Positions 1-8,707 of a stretch of DNA of 64,000 nucleotides are shown here, piece by piece (position 1 is the first letter of the stretch; the number at the start of each line of letters is the position of its first letter). The notes below the pieces were generated by a model. That model searched no databases. It saw nothing but the letters and a program-made list of their open reading frames with translations, and was not told the origin of the DNA. The translations under genes and the position numbers were made by a program. This DNA comes from Streptomyces sp. NBC_00878. Its GTDB lineage: Bacteria; Actinomycetota; Actinomycetes; Streptomycetales; Streptomycetaceae. The DNA lies in contig NZ_JAPEOK010000001.1 in the NCBI RefSeq assembly GCF_026341515.1, positions 5,766,001 to 5,830,000 of the forward strand, in the 5' to 3' direction.

Positions 1-22
1 CCAGGTTCATGCTGCCGCTCAT
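1..22 (-). CDS. N-terminus of unknown minus-strand gene, cut by window edge
   Basis: Only the first seven codons are in the window (M-S-G-S-M-N-L). The start at 22 is supported by a GAGGAG Shine-Dalgarno sequence seven bases upstream. A second in-frame ATG at codon 5 has no better ribosome site. No function can be read from seven residues; the rest lies outside the window. Confidence 0.5.
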
Positions 23-124
23 TGCTTCTCCTCTGGGTGTCGTCCGCCGGGAGCCCGGCGGACCTGCCTGCGAGTCCCGCCTGTAGACGGGCAGAACTCA
101 TGGGCGGTCCCGGTCGCCTTGCTG

Positions 125-247
125 CTATTCGTCCTCGGTGCTGAGTTCGAAGGTGTCGAGGGTCATCTGGACGAGCGTCTCGAACACGGGGGCGTCCGCC
201 TCGGCGAGGGCGGCGACACCTGCGGCGCCTGTCTCTTTCTGGGCCAT
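125..247 (-). CDS. 40-aa hypothetical protein
   Basis: A short ORF of 40 codons starts at an ATG at 247. The upstream sequence reads GGAAGGAAACGTGAACC before the ATG, a plausible but distant ribosome site. The product is acidic (14 percent Glu/Asp near the C-terminus) and contains the stretch DAPVFETLVQMTLDTFELST. That stretch resembles, from memory, the opening helix of Streptomyces carboxymuconolactone-decarboxylase-like proteins, but no downstream frame continues the fold, so it could be a remnant of one or an independent small peptide. It is followed about 100 bp later by the start of the gene at the window edge, so the two may be co-transcribed. Confidence 0.4.
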   Translation of the reverse strand: MAQKETGAAGVAALAEADAPVFETLVQMTLDTFELSTEDE

Positions 248-360
248 GGTTCACGTTTCCTTCCTGGGCGTGGTGTGGTGCACCTCCCATGAGAACCGGG
301 CCTGCCCCGGACCGCCTCACCCGCAGGAGGTGATCGGCCGGTCGCCGGCGGCCGGGTGCT

Positions 361-394
361 GCGGTGCCTCGGAGGCTGCGGTGCCTCGGAGGCT
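361..394. repeat. 17-bp tandem duplication in non-coding 248-622
   Basis: Two exact copies of GCGGTGCCTCGGAGGCT lie back to back. Further right, at 501-514 and 521-534, CGAGGACCGCTCCG is repeated with a 20-bp period. The stretch 248-622 between the 40-aa ORF and the lipid kinase holds no gene I can support. It presumably carries the promoters of both neighbours. Confidence 0.6.
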
Positions 395-622
395 GCGCGG
401 CGGAGCGGCCAAGGTTCCCCGCCGTGCTCGGTTGCTCACCGGAAGCGGAGACGCGGAGGACTCGCGCCGGCTGCCCGACACAAGACGTACTGCCGGCCCG
501 CGAGGACCGCTCCGCCCGCGCGAGGACCGCTCCGTTCGGAGAATCCCCCGGGTCGGGTGATGCCGGACCGGGTGGCGGCACGGTGGCATGGACCGAGCGC
601 ATCCCGCCCTTGGGAGGTCGAC

Positions 623-1957
623 ATGTCAGACAGCCGTTCCGTGCTCGCTCCACGCTGGGCCGCACGCGTGGCTGTGATCGCGGCCATCGGGGCGATCACC
701 GTGCTGCTGCTGTTCGCCGGGTTCGACAGCCTGCTGCTCGTCCTCGTGGGAGCCGCCGGGCTGGCGGTGACGGCGGCGGGCCTGTGGTGGGCACTCGTCC
801 ACACCGGTCCGGTCAGGGTGCTGGGCGGGGCCCTGGCCCTCGCCGCCCCCGCCGCCGTCGTCGTGCTCTACGTGCGGGCCGGGCTGCTGTGGGTGGTGCT
901 CGTCTCGCTCGCGCTGTGGGTCCTGGCCGTCTTCTGCGGCCGGGTCGCACTGGCAGGCACCGAGGCCGCCCCGGCGCGGTCCCCGCAACGCCCGCTGGCG
1001 CCGCCGCGGCACCCCTACCTGATCATGAACCCGCGCTCGGGCGGTGGCAAGGTCGGCCGGTTCCGCCTGCGGGAGAAGGCCGAGGCGCTCGGCGCCGAGG
1101 TCTACGTCCTGGACGTGACGCGCCGACAGGACGTGGCCGCGCTCGCCCGCCGGGCCGCCGACGCGGGCGCGGACCTGCTCGGCGTCGCGGGAGGCGACGG
1201 CACACAGGCCCTGGTCGCGGCCGTGGCGGCGGAGCGCGACCTGCCGTTCATGGTGATCTCCGCCGGCACCCGCAACCACTTCGCCCTGGATCTCGGGCTG
1301 GACAGGGACGACCCGTCGAAGTGCCTCGACGCTCTCACGGACGGCGTCGAACTCCGCATCGACCTGGGCTTCATCAACGACCGGGTGTTCGTCAACAACG
1401 CCTCGTTCGGCGCCTACGCGGCCGTCGTGCAGAGCCCCGCCTACCGCGACGACAAGGTCCGCACCACCCTGCAGATGCTGCCCGATCTGCTGACGCACGA
1501 GAACGGCCCGCGCCTCGCCGTGCGCGCCGAGGGCGTGACCGTCGAGCAGCCGCAGGCGGTCCTGGTCAGCAACAACCCGTACCGGATGGACGACCCGGCG
1601 GGGCTGGGCCACCGGGAACGGCTGGACTCCGGCGTCCTCGGGGTGCTGGGCGTCAAGGTCGACAACGCGGCGCAGGCGGCTGGGATGCTCCGCGGGCGCC
1701 GGGCGCCCGGGCTCGCGCAACTGACCGCTCGGGAGGTCGTCGTCGATGCCGATGCCGACACGGTCCCGGTCGGAGTGGACGGCGAGGCGCTCAACCTGCT
1801 GACCCCGGTCCGGTGCCGGATCCGCCCGCGCGCCCTGCGCGTGCGGGTCCCCCGCGACCGCCCCGGCGTGTCGCGCGGCAGACCTCCGATGGACTGGCAC
1901 CAGGTGCGGCGGCTGGCCCTGACGACGATCCGGAGGGCCGCGGGACATGACAGGTGA
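623..1957 (+). CDS. Membrane-anchored diacylglycerol/lipid kinase (DAGK catalytic domain)
   Basis: A 444-residue protein of the DgkB/YegS lipid-kinase family, expected to phosphorylate diacylglycerol or a related lipid at the membrane. The first 115 residues hold about four hydrophobic segments. The DAGK domain follows, with the entry motif PYLIMNPRSGGGK near residue 131, the nucleotide-binding GGDGT near residue 190 and SAGTRNHFA shortly after. The ATG at 623 was chosen because GGGAGG lies seven bases upstream and the signal-like hydrophobic region starts soon after; the frame stays open upstream but reads as low-complexity Arg-rich sequence. The stop overlaps the start of the next gene by 11 bp, so the two are probably co-translated. 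Confidence 0.88.
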   Translation: MSDSRSVLAPRWAARVAVIAAIGAITVLLLFAGFDSLLLVLVGAAGLAVTAAGLWWALVHTGPVRVLGGALALAAPAAVVVLYVRAGLLWVVLVSLALWVLAVFCGRVALAGTEAAPARSPQRPLAPPRHPYLIMNPRSGGGKVGRFRLREKAEALGAEVYVLDVTRRQDVAALARRAADAGADLLGVAGGDGTQALVAAVAAERDLPFMVISAGTRNHFALDLGLDRDDPSKCLDALTDGVELRIDLGFINDRVFVNNASFGAYAAVVQSPAYRDDKVRTTLQMLPDLLTHENGPRLAVRAEGVTVEQPQAVLVSNNPYRMDDPAGLGHRERLDSGVLGVLGVKVDNAAQAAGMLRGRRAPGLAQLTAREVVVDADADTVPVGVDGEALNLLTPVRCRIRPRALRVRVPRDRPGVSRGRPPMDWHQVRRLALTTIRRAAGHDR

Positions 1958-2477
1958 CCCTTCGCGGCCAGGCCGTCGCGCGACCCTGTCGGCGGTGGCC
2001 CGGTCGATCGGCATGGCGACCGGACTGATCGTCGCCTACTACCTGCTGCCCATGGACGGGCCGTTCGACGACGGCACGATAGCCGGGCTCGTCCTCGGTC
2101 TGCTCGCCCTGACGGCCCTGTTCCTCTGGCAGATCCGCGCGATCGCCCGTTCCCCGCATCCCCCGCTGCGGGCCGTGGAGTCGCTCGCCGCCCTCGTCAC
2201 ACTGTTCGCGCTGCTCTTCGCCACCTCGTACTTCCTGCTGGAGCGGGCCACACCCGGCAGCTTCACCGAGCCCCTCACCCGTACCGACGCGCTGTACCTC
2301 ACGCTCACCGTGATCAGCACCGTCGGCTTCGGCGACATCACCGCCCACACCGAAACGGCCCGCGTCATGACGATGATCCAGATGGTCGGCGGGCTCCTGC
2401 TCGTCGGGGTCGCGGCCCGGGTGGTCGTCAAGGCCGTCGAGACCGGCCAGCGGCGGCAGGACCCGAAGACCAAGTGA
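1947..2477 (+). CDS. Two-TM potassium channel family protein
   Basis: A 176-residue protein with hydrophobic segments around residues 15-35, 45-60, 75-95 and 135-160. The pore-loop signature TVISTVGFGD lies near residue 122 and contains the K+ selectivity filter (T-V-G-F-G, a variant of TVGYG). This fits the Ion_trans_2 family of bacterial K+ channels. There is no cytoplasmic RCK domain. It starts inside the lipid-kinase gene with an 11-bp overlap, suggesting translational coupling, although a functional link between the two is not obvious. Confidence 0.85.
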   Translation: MTGDPSRPGRRATLSAVARSIGMATGLIVAYYLLPMDGPFDDGTIAGLVLGLLALTALFLWQIRAIARSPHPPLRAVESLAALVTLFALLFATSYFLLERATPGSFTEPLTRTDALYLTLTVISTVGFGDITAHTETARVMTMIQMVGGLLLVGVAARVVVKAVETGQRRQDPKTK

Positions 2478-2640
2478 CGGTGCTCGAACGGTTTGGCTGA
2501 CCGGCGGCAGTCGACTCCTCGCCGCCTGGCCTCAAGCGGTTGGCCGCGCTTCGTCCGTACGGCCCACCTGGGCGTGCCGTCTCGCCGTACAACTGTGCGA
2601 ATGGAGGCAGGCCAATCCCCCAGGATCCCCCGGAGCCTCC

Positions 2641-3953
2641 ATGACCAGCCCGCCCGAGCCCGGCACAGCCCCGGAGGGGGGGGCGCACGTGATGCGGCGG
2701 GGAGTGGGCACAAGCGCGGCTCGGCGTCCGCGCGGATCACGCGGAACATCGCCTCTGCGGTGCTCATCGTGCTCACCTGCATCCTGGTGCCGGTCGCGCT
2801 GCTCACGGTGTGGGTGCACGACATCGCGCTGGACACCGACCGGTACGTGGAAACGGTCTCGCCGCTGGCCTCGGATCCGGCGATCGAGGACGCGGCGGTC
2901 AAGCGCATCACCCAGGCCGCGGACGTACGGGTGGACGGCAGCCAGGTCACCTCGGACATCGCCGCGTGGCTGCAGTCGCAGGGGCTGCCGCCGAAGGCCG
3001 CGCAGGCCGTGAAGGGGCTGGGCCCGCAGCTCGACTCCGCGGTCAACGACACGGTCGAGAAGGTGGCCACCCGCTTCGTGCGGAGCGACCGCTTCGAGAA
3101 GATCTGGGCGGACGCCAACCGGACCGCCCACACCGCTGTCGTGGACGCGCTCACCGGCGAGGGCCGTGGTGCCGTGGGCGTGGACGGAGGGACGGTCACC
3201 CTTGATGTCGGTGAAGCAGTCGACCAGGTCAAAAAGGCGCTCGTGGACGCCGGGGTGTCCCCGGCCTCGAAGATCCCCGAGGTCGACAAGCAGATGGTGC
3301 TCTTCCAGTCCGACCAGTTGGACCAGATCCGTGAGGGTGCCCATCTGCTGGATGTGATCGGGAACTGGTTGCCCGTGATCGTCGTGGCGATCGGCGCGTG
3401 CGGGGTGCTGCTGGCCCACCGGCGCCGCCGGGCCCTGGCCCGTACGGCTCTCGGCGCGGCCTTCGCCTGCCTGGTCGTGGCCGTCGTCCTGGTCGTCGCC
3501 CGCCGCTACTACCTGGATCACCTCCCGTCCCAGGTTCAGTCGGATGCCGCCGCGGCGGCCGTCTTCGACACCCTGCTGCGCTTCCTGAAGGTCAGCCTGC
3601 GCACGACGATCGTGCTCGGTGTGGTCATCGCGCTGGGCGCCTACCTGATCGGCCCCGGCAGATTCCCGCGCGCCATCCGGGGCACGTCCGAGCGCGCCGC
3701 GGACTCCACAGCGCGGTGGGCGTACGGCCACCAGGTCCATACCGGCCGGGTGGGCACCTGGGTCCAGGCCCACGGACCGACACGACTGCGTGGGTGTTCA
3801 CCGGCTCGCCTCTTCGAGAGAGGCACCGATATACGGGTGCTGGAGGGCGGCGTGGAGGGTGTCGGCGTCGGTGAGGGTCTCGTCGTCAGTGAGCTCGCAC
3901 CAGCCGCCGAACCAGTCGTCGATCAACTCCAGGCCGGGCGCGACGAGCCATGA
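2641..3953 (+). pseudogene. Integral membrane protein gene with G-run frameshift and replaced C-terminus
   Basis: The natural start appears to be the ATG at 2641 (MTSPPEPGTAPEGG), but this frame is lost at a run of eight G at 2676-2683. One extra G would join it to the long frame that carries the protein (GHKRGSASARITRN, then a TM segment). The body has a TM near 2750-2810, an extracytoplasmic region of about 180 residues beginning DIALDTDRYVETVSPL, then three TM segments up to about 3650. After about 3785 (GTWVQAH) the reading becomes non-membrane sequence antisense to another small ORF. Relatives known to me continue with further TM segments here, so the C-terminus seems to have been lost. 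The G-run change could be a sequencing error; the C-terminal replacement is harder to explain that way. Confidence 0.6.
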
Positions 3954-3980
3954 GTTGATGGAGAGGTGCTGTACCGGCAA
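3798..3980 (-). CDS. Small hypothetical ORF, probable gene remnant
   Basis: A minus-strand frame of about 60 codons contains SINSWLVAPGLELIDDWF followed by an acidic stretch rich in Asp, Thr and Leu. The composition looks protein-like rather than like a shadow. The frame is open upstream to about 4030 without a good start; the TTG at 3980 has a GGGGAG only two bases away. It lies exactly where the upstream membrane-protein gene loses its C-terminus. It is flanked by inverted copies of TGGGTGTTCAC (3792 and 4032), so it may be debris of a small insertion. No family recognised. Confidence 0.3.
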   Translation of the reverse strand: MPVQHLSINSWLVAPGLELIDDWFGGWCELTDDETLTDADTLHAALQHPYIGASLEEASR

Positions 3981-4116
3981 GTCTCCCCAGCTGTCGGTGG
4001 TGCCGGGCTTCGGGGCGCCCGAAGCGGCCCGTGAACACCCATGAGGTGACCGCTTCGCCTCGACTCAGGGCACGCGGAGGGCACGCCACCCCCGAATTGG
4101 ACTAGACAACAAGGGG

Positions 4117-4137
4117 CCCCGGGTCATCGACCTGGGG
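4117..4137. terminator. Hairpin resembling the tRNA-Gly terminator
   Basis: CCCCGGGTC, a 3-base loop, then GACCTGGGG, followed by GTTTCT. The right arm and tail closely match the sequence beside the intact tRNA-Gly at 9376-9389. It therefore looks like part of the same duplication as the tRNA fragment at 4146-4191 rather than an independent terminator. Confidence 0.5.
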
Positions 4138-4145
4138 GTTTCTCC

Positions 4146-4191
4146 TGGAGCGGGTGACGAGAATCGAACTCGCACTCTCAGCTTGGGAAGC
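4146..4191 (-). other. 46-bp 3' fragment of tRNA-Gly (candidate attachment site)
   Basis: This segment is identical over 46 bp to 9394-9439. It corresponds to the CCA end, T arm, variable region and 3' half of the anticodon arm of tRNA-Gly(CCC). After base 4191 the identity stops and no 5' half follows, so it cannot be a functional tRNA. A duplicated tRNA 3' end of this length is the usual footprint of site-specific integration into a tRNA gene. The intact tRNA lies 5.2 kb to the right in the same orientation, so 4146 would be the distal att site. Confidence 0.75.
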
Positions 4192-4329
4192 GACGGCGCT
4201 TGGACGACCAGATGGTCGCTGACCTGCGTTGATTCGCTGTGTCGCCGCTGCCGCGGGGGGCTGACCGCGCTGCTGTCGACCGTGGCGGTCCGCTCTTACG
4301 GGCATGGAACGGGCACGACCACGCAGGCG

Positions 4330-4794
4330 TCAGCCGCTCGCGGAGTCCAGCGCCGACTGGAGCGACTGGCGGTAGCCCTCGCTGGTGTACGTGGCTCCGG
4401 AGACGGTGTCGATGTCGGCGCTCTGGGTGGTGAGCGCCTCTCTGGTCAGCTGCGGGATGGCGTAGGCGTTGATCTGCTGGTCCCTCGGGTTCTCCTGGGG
4501 ATAGATGATCGCGGTGACGTCGGTGAGTTTCCCGTTCTTCAGGGTGACGCGGACCTGGACGGGGCCGTAGCGGGTCTGGACCGAGTCCCCGGTGAGGGTC
4601 CGGGTGCCCGTGGCCGATCCGCTCGATCCGCTTGTTCCGCTCGAACTGCTGGACGGTGCGGGAGCCGTGGCCACCCCGGCGGCAGTCGGCGTCGTGTGTG
4701 GCTTGAGCGACAGCAGCAGCACCATCCCGGAGACGGTCGCGGCACCCGCCAGCACGATGCGGCGCAGCGGTCGGTTCTTCCTCAGCGTGTGCAA
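4330..4794 (-). CDS. FMN-binding domain protein
   Basis: A 154-residue protein with an N-terminal membrane anchor or signal (RRIVLAGAATVSGMVLLLSL), a Ser/Thr/Gly linker, then an FMN_bind domain (VQTRYGPVQVRVTLKNGKL through DTVSGATYTSEGYRQSLQ). In this family the Thr of the SGAT motif is where flavin is attached covalently by ApbE-type transferases. The start is a TTG seven bases after the stop of the upstream reductase gene. Its position directly behind a ferric-reductase-like gene suggests it shuttles electrons with that enzyme at the outer membrane face. An ApbE gene is not in the window. Confidence 0.82.
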   Translation of the reverse strand: MHTLRKNRPLRRIVLAGAATVSGMVLLLSLKPHTTPTAAGVATAPAPSSSSSGTSGSSGSATGTRTLTGDSVQTRYGPVQVRVTLKNGKLTDVTAIIYPQENPRDQQINAYAIPQLTREALTTQSADIDTVSGATYTSEGYRQSLQSALDSASG

Positions 4795-4801
4795 GACGGC
4801 C

Positions 4802-6163
4802 TCACAGCTCGAAGGACTCGTGGTGGATACGGCGGTCCGGAACCCCGGCGGTGCGCAGCGCCTCGTACAGGTCCCGCGCGAACCCGTGCGGGCCGCACAG
4901 GTACACGTCGTGGGCGTCCAGGTCGGGCACGGCCGCGCGCAGGGAGTGCGCCGTGAGGTCCGGGCGCCGGTCGTGCGGACCGTTGAGCGCGTACAGCACC
5001 TTCGCCCCGCGCCACCGTGCGACGGCCTCCAGCTCGACGCCCAGGGCGAGGTCCTCGGCCGTGCGGGCGCGGTAGAGGAGGGTGACGTCCCCGGGCAGTG
5101 TCTCGAACAGGGCCCGCAGCGGAGTGATGCCGACACCGCCCGCGATCAGCAGCGACTTGTGCGAGGTCTGCCGCTCGGCGGTCAGCGCTCCGTAGGGGCC
5201 CTCCGCCCACACGCGGGTGCCCGGCCGCAGCAGGGCAACGGCGGCACTGTGGTCGCCGAGCGCCTTGACGGTGATGCGCAGCAGGTCCGGACGCGGCGGC
5301 GCCGACAGGGAGTACGGAGTGGCGGTCCAGCGCATGCCCTCGGTGAGGAACCGCCAGCGCAGGTACTGCCCCGGCTGCGCACCCATCTCGTGCAGCCGCC
5401 GGCCACGGATGACGACGGAATACACGCCCGGCGCCTCCTTGTGCACGGAGTCGACCCGCAGCCGGTGGCGCAGGTTGAGCCGTACCGGAGCGAGGATCCG
5501 GAACCACCCCACCAGGGCCGCGACGCCCAGATACAGCGCGTACCAGGCGGTCTGAGCCGGCCGGTTGCCGGTGAAGTCGGACCCCAGAGCGAGCTGGTGG
5601 CCGAAGGAGAGGAAGACCGCGGCGTACGTGAGCAGGTGCACGTAGTACCAGAACTCGTGGCTGACCCGGCGGCGCACCGCGCGGGCGGAGACGAACCCCA
5701 CCGCGAACAGGATGACGGTACCGGCGGTGGCCTTGAGCATCTCCGGGTAGTCCAGGACCACGGTGAGTGTTTCGTCCAGGACCGAGGAGCCGTCCTGGGC
5801 GGCGTACCCGAGAAGGATCAGTACGACGTGGGCGACCAGCAGACAGATCGTGTAGCGGCCCGCCATCGCGTGCCAGCGCGCCACCCGGTCCGACCCGATC
5901 CGCCGTTCCAGGAGCGGGACCCGGGCCATCAGACCGACGAGGACGGCGCAGGCGTACCCGCTCAGCAGTCCCGCGATCCGCCCGGCGCCGGTCAGCCAGC
6001 CCGCCGTGCCCACGACCGACCCCGTGTCGTGCCACCACAGGGCGATCACGGCGGCGGCTCCGCCCCACAGGACGGCGAGCACGGGGCCCGCGGGGGAGCG
6101 CCGTGGCGCGGGCGGCGCGGGCGGCGTATGGGCCGACCTTCGTTGCGCGTACACCGTCGTCAT
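4802..6163 (-). CDS. Ferric reductase-like transmembrane flavoprotein
   Basis: A 453-residue membrane oxidoreductase. About six TM helices cover residues 30-215, with paired histidines suited to bis-heme ligation (WHAMAGRYT, VLIAH-type helix, YVHLLTYAAVFLSFGH). The C-terminal half is a ferredoxin-reductase module: FAD-binding near TPYSLS, the NAD(P) motif GGVGITPLRALFE and the terminal LCGPHGFARDLYEAL. The family moves electrons from NAD(P)H across the membrane to ferric iron or to quinone-like or flavin acceptors. It starts divergently from the response regulator at 6384 and precedes the FMN-binding gene by seven bases, forming a two-gene operon likely controlled by that two-component system. 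Confidence 0.88.
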   Translation of the reverse strand: MTTVYAQRRSAHTPPAPPAPRRSPAGPVLAVLWGGAAAVIALWWHDTGSVVGTAGWLTGAGRIAGLLSGYACAVLVGLMARVPLLERRIGSDRVARWHAMAGRYTICLLVAHVVLILLGYAAQDGSSVLDETLTVVLDYPEMLKATAGTVILFAVGFVSARAVRRRVSHEFWYYVHLLTYAAVFLSFGHQLALGSDFTGNRPAQTAWYALYLGVAALVGWFRILAPVRLNLRHRLRVDSVHKEAPGVYSVVIRGRRLHEMGAQPGQYLRWRFLTEGMRWTATPYSLSAPPRPDLLRITVKALGDHSAAVALLRPGTRVWAEGPYGALTAERQTSHKSLLIAGGVGITPLRALFETLPGDVTLLYRARTAEDLALGVELEAVARWRGAKVLYALNGPHDRRPDLTAHSLRAAVPDLDAHDVYLCGPHGFARDLYEALRTAGVPDRRIHHESFEL

Positions 6164-6383
6164 CCGTTCGTCCCTTCGGCTGTCCGTACGCCCTGTCGGC
6201 CGTCCGGGATGTCACTGTGCCGACGCAACCTCTGAGCCCGCTCTCAGCGCGTGGCCCGCGGCGCGGCCCCGCCGCAGGTGGCGCGGGTGGCCGGGGTGGT
6301 CCGGCGGCACGGCGGACTCAGAGCGAACTCAGAGGTCCGGGGAGCGGCCCGGAACGCGGCGAGGCCGCATCCTGGTACGTGAG

Positions 6384-7133
6384 ATGAACGCCCACCGCCC
6401 CCGCGGCCCCGCCCGCCCCGCGCTGACCCGGACCGACGGCGCCCCGCTCCGGGTCCTCGTCGTCGACGACGACCCCGACCTCGCGGAGGTCCTCTCCGGC
6501 GCCCTGAGCTACGAGGGCTGGGAGGTGCGCACGGCGGGCGACGGCGTCTCGGCCGTCGCCGAGGCACGCGAACTGCTGCCCGACGCCGTCGTCCTGGACG
6601 TCACGCTCCCGGACATGGACGGCTTCGCCGTGCTGCGCTCGCTGCACGCCGTACGACCCGATGTGTGCGTGCTCTTCCTGACCGCACGGGACGCCGTCGA
6701 GGACCGCATCGCCGGCATCACGGCGGGCGGCGACGACTACGTGACGAAACCGTTCAGCCTGGAGGAGGTGGTCGCCCGCCTGCGCGGACTGCTGCGCCGC
6801 GCCGGCATGGCCCGGCAGACGGAGGACGGTCCACGGCTGACCGTCGGCGACCTGATCATGGACGAGGAGGCCCGCGAGGTGACCCGCGGCGGCGAACTGA
6901 TCGAGCTGTCCCCGACGGAGTTCGAACTGCTGCGCCTGCTCATGCGCAACCCGCGGCGCGTCCTCAGCAAGGCGCAGATCCTCGACCGGGTCTGGTCCTA
7001 CGACTTCGGCGGCCAGGCTCATGTCGTCGAGCTGTACATCTCCTACCTGCGCAAGAAGGTGGACGCGGGCCGCCCGCCCATGATCCACACAGTGCGGGGC
7101 GCCGGATACGTGCTCAAGCCGGTGACCCGGTGA
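6384..7133 (+). CDS. OmpR/PhoB-family response regulator
   Basis: A 249-residue response regulator. The receiver domain starts at VLVVDDDPDLAEV, with phospho-acceptor Asp in VVLDVTLPDMDG and the conserved Lys in YVTKPFSLEEV. The winged-helix domain follows (ELSPTEFELLRLLMRNPRRV, DFGGQAHVVELYISYLRKKV). The ATG at 6384 lacks a strong ribosome site; the frame is open upstream but the residues are low-complexity. The gene is divergent from the ferric-reductase operon with a 220-bp intergenic region that should contain its target promoter. Its TGA overlaps the kinase start (GTGA). Confidence 0.9.
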   Translation: MNAHRPRGPARPALTRTDGAPLRVLVVDDDPDLAEVLSGALSYEGWEVRTAGDGVSAVAEARELLPDAVVLDVTLPDMDGFAVLRSLHAVRPDVCVLFLTARDAVEDRIAGITAGGDDYVTKPFSLEEVVARLRGLLRRAGMARQTEDGPRLTVGDLIMDEEAREVTRGGELIELSPTEFELLRLLMRNPRRVLSKAQILDRVWSYDFGGQAHVVELYISYLRKKVDAGRPPMIHTVRGAGYVLKPVTR

Positions 7134-8653
7134 GGCCACGTCGGTGGCTGCCCCCTGTGCCGCGCCCGCACACGCTGCGGGCGCGGCTCACCGCCGGGCT
7201 CGTCGTGCTGCTCGCGGTCAGCTGCGCGGCCGTCGGGGTGGCCGCGGTGGTGGAGCTGAACGGCTTTCTCACCGGCCGTCTCGACCAGCAGTTGCGCGAG
7301 GCGGGGGTGCGCTTCCCGGCGAGCCTGGAGCACGGCGGGACGCTGCCGTCCGACCTCCCCCAGTCTCGAAAGGACTCGACCGGGGGGGACCCCATCGGAG
7401 ACGAGGACGCCGACGGTGACACCCGCCGCCAGGCAGTCGGAACCTTCGGCGCCCGGCTGGTCGGCGACACGGTCACCAACGCCGCGGTGGTGCCGTCCGG
7501 CAGCGCTACGGGCGGCACCGTGACCGTATCGCTCGGCGCGCGGGACAGAAGAGAGCTCGCCGGACTGCCGGCCGACGGCGAGGGACACACGACCGAACTC
7601 TCGTCGCTGGGCGACTACCGCATGATGGCCAGCGAGGGCCGGGACGACGACGTCCTCATCACCGGGCTGCCCATGGAGTCCGTGGAGGCCACCGTCCACC
7701 GGCTGGAGCTGGTCGCCGCCATCGTCTTCGGCGCGGCGCTCGCCGTCGCCGGCGTAGCGGGGGCGCTGTGGGTGCGCTGGTCGCTGCGCCCGCTCAGCAG
7801 CGTGGCCGCGACCGCCACCCGGGTCAGTGAACTACCGCTCTCCAGCGGCGAGGTGGCACTTCCGCCCCGCGCGCCCGAGAGCGACCCGCGCAGCGAGGTG
7901 GGACGCGTCGCCGGCGCCTTCAACGCGATGCTCGGCCACGTCGAGGACGCGCTGACCAAACGGCACGCGAGCGAGGAACGGCTGCGCAGTTTCGCCGCCG
8001 ACGCCAGCCACGAACTGCGTACGCCCGTGGCGTCGATCCGCGGCCACGCGGAACTGGCGCTGCTGCACCCGGAGCCGGTGCCGCAGAAGGTCGTACGGGC
8101 TCTGGAGCGCATCGAGGCCGAGGCCGCCCGGATGGGGGAGGTGGTCGACGACCTGCTGCTCCTCGCCCGCCTCGACGCGGGCCGCCCGTTGGAACGCCGT
8201 CCCGTGGACCTGACCCGCCTCGTCCTGGACGCCGTGACGGACGCGCAGGCCGCGGGCCCCGGACACCGCTGGACGCTGGAGCTGCCCGAGGAACCCGTGA
8301 CGGTGCCGGGCGACGCCCACCGGCTGCACCAGGTACTGGCCAACCTGCTCGCCAACGCCCGCCTGCACACACCCGTCGGGAGCACGGTGACCGTCTCCCT
8401 GCAGACCGACGCCGGCACGGCGGCACTGCAGGTCCACGACGACGGACCGGGCGTAGCCGAGGACATCCGGCCCAAGGTCTTCGAACGCTTCACCCACGGG
8501 GACCGCCGCCGCACCGAGGGCGCGGGCACCGGCACCGGCCTCGGCCTGTCCATCGTGGCGGCGGTGGCGGAGGCCCACGGCGGAAGCGTCGCACTCGAAA
8601 GCCGCCCCGGAGCGACCACGTTCACGGTCCGGCTCCCCACCGGCGAAGAGTGA
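7130..8653 (+). CDS. Sensor histidine kinase (HAMP-HisKA-HATPase)
   Basis: A 507-residue membrane kinase starting at a GTG that overlaps the response-regulator stop by four bases. TM1 is at residues 15-37, an extracytoplasmic sensor loop of about 150 residues follows, TM2 is near 190-215, then a HAMP linker. The H box is ASHELRTPVASIRGHAELAL (phospho-His in SHELRTP). The N box is LHQVLANLLANARLHTP, the G1 box is DDGPGV and the G2 box is GTGTGLGLSIVAAVAEAHGG. It is the partner of the preceding regulator. The signal sensed is unknown. Confidence 0.92.
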   Translation: MRPRRWLPPVPRPHTLRARLTAGLVVLLAVSCAAVGVAAVVELNGFLTGRLDQQLREAGVRFPASLEHGGTLPSDLPQSRKDSTGGDPIGDEDADGDTRRQAVGTFGARLVGDTVTNAAVVPSGSATGGTVTVSLGARDRRELAGLPADGEGHTTELSSLGDYRMMASEGRDDDVLITGLPMESVEATVHRLELVAAIVFGAALAVAGVAGALWVRWSLRPLSSVAATATRVSELPLSSGEVALPPRAPESDPRSEVGRVAGAFNAMLGHVEDALTKRHASEERLRSFAADASHELRTPVASIRGHAELALLHPEPVPQKVVRALERIEAEAARMGEVVDDLLLLARLDAGRPLERRPVDLTRLVLDAVTDAQAAGPGHRWTLELPEEPVTVPGDAHRLHQVLANLLANARLHTPVGSTVTVSLQTDAGTAALQVHDDGPGVAEDIRPKVFERFTHGDRRRTEGAGTGTGLGLSIVAAVAEAHGGSVALESRPGATTFTVRLPTGEE

Positions 8654-8707
8654 CCGGAAGCAGGGGAGCGCCACAGAAACCAAGTGGCCCCAGGCTCCCG
8701 GCAGTTC

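Noticed and set aside
125..247. Lanthipeptide or other RiPP precursor at the left edge
   Set aside because: The 40-residue product has no cysteine, no leader-like motif, and no modification enzyme is visible; kept only as hypothetical.
4146..4191. A second tRNA-Gly gene
   Set aside because: Only the 3' 46 bases are present; the D arm and 5' acceptor strand are missing.
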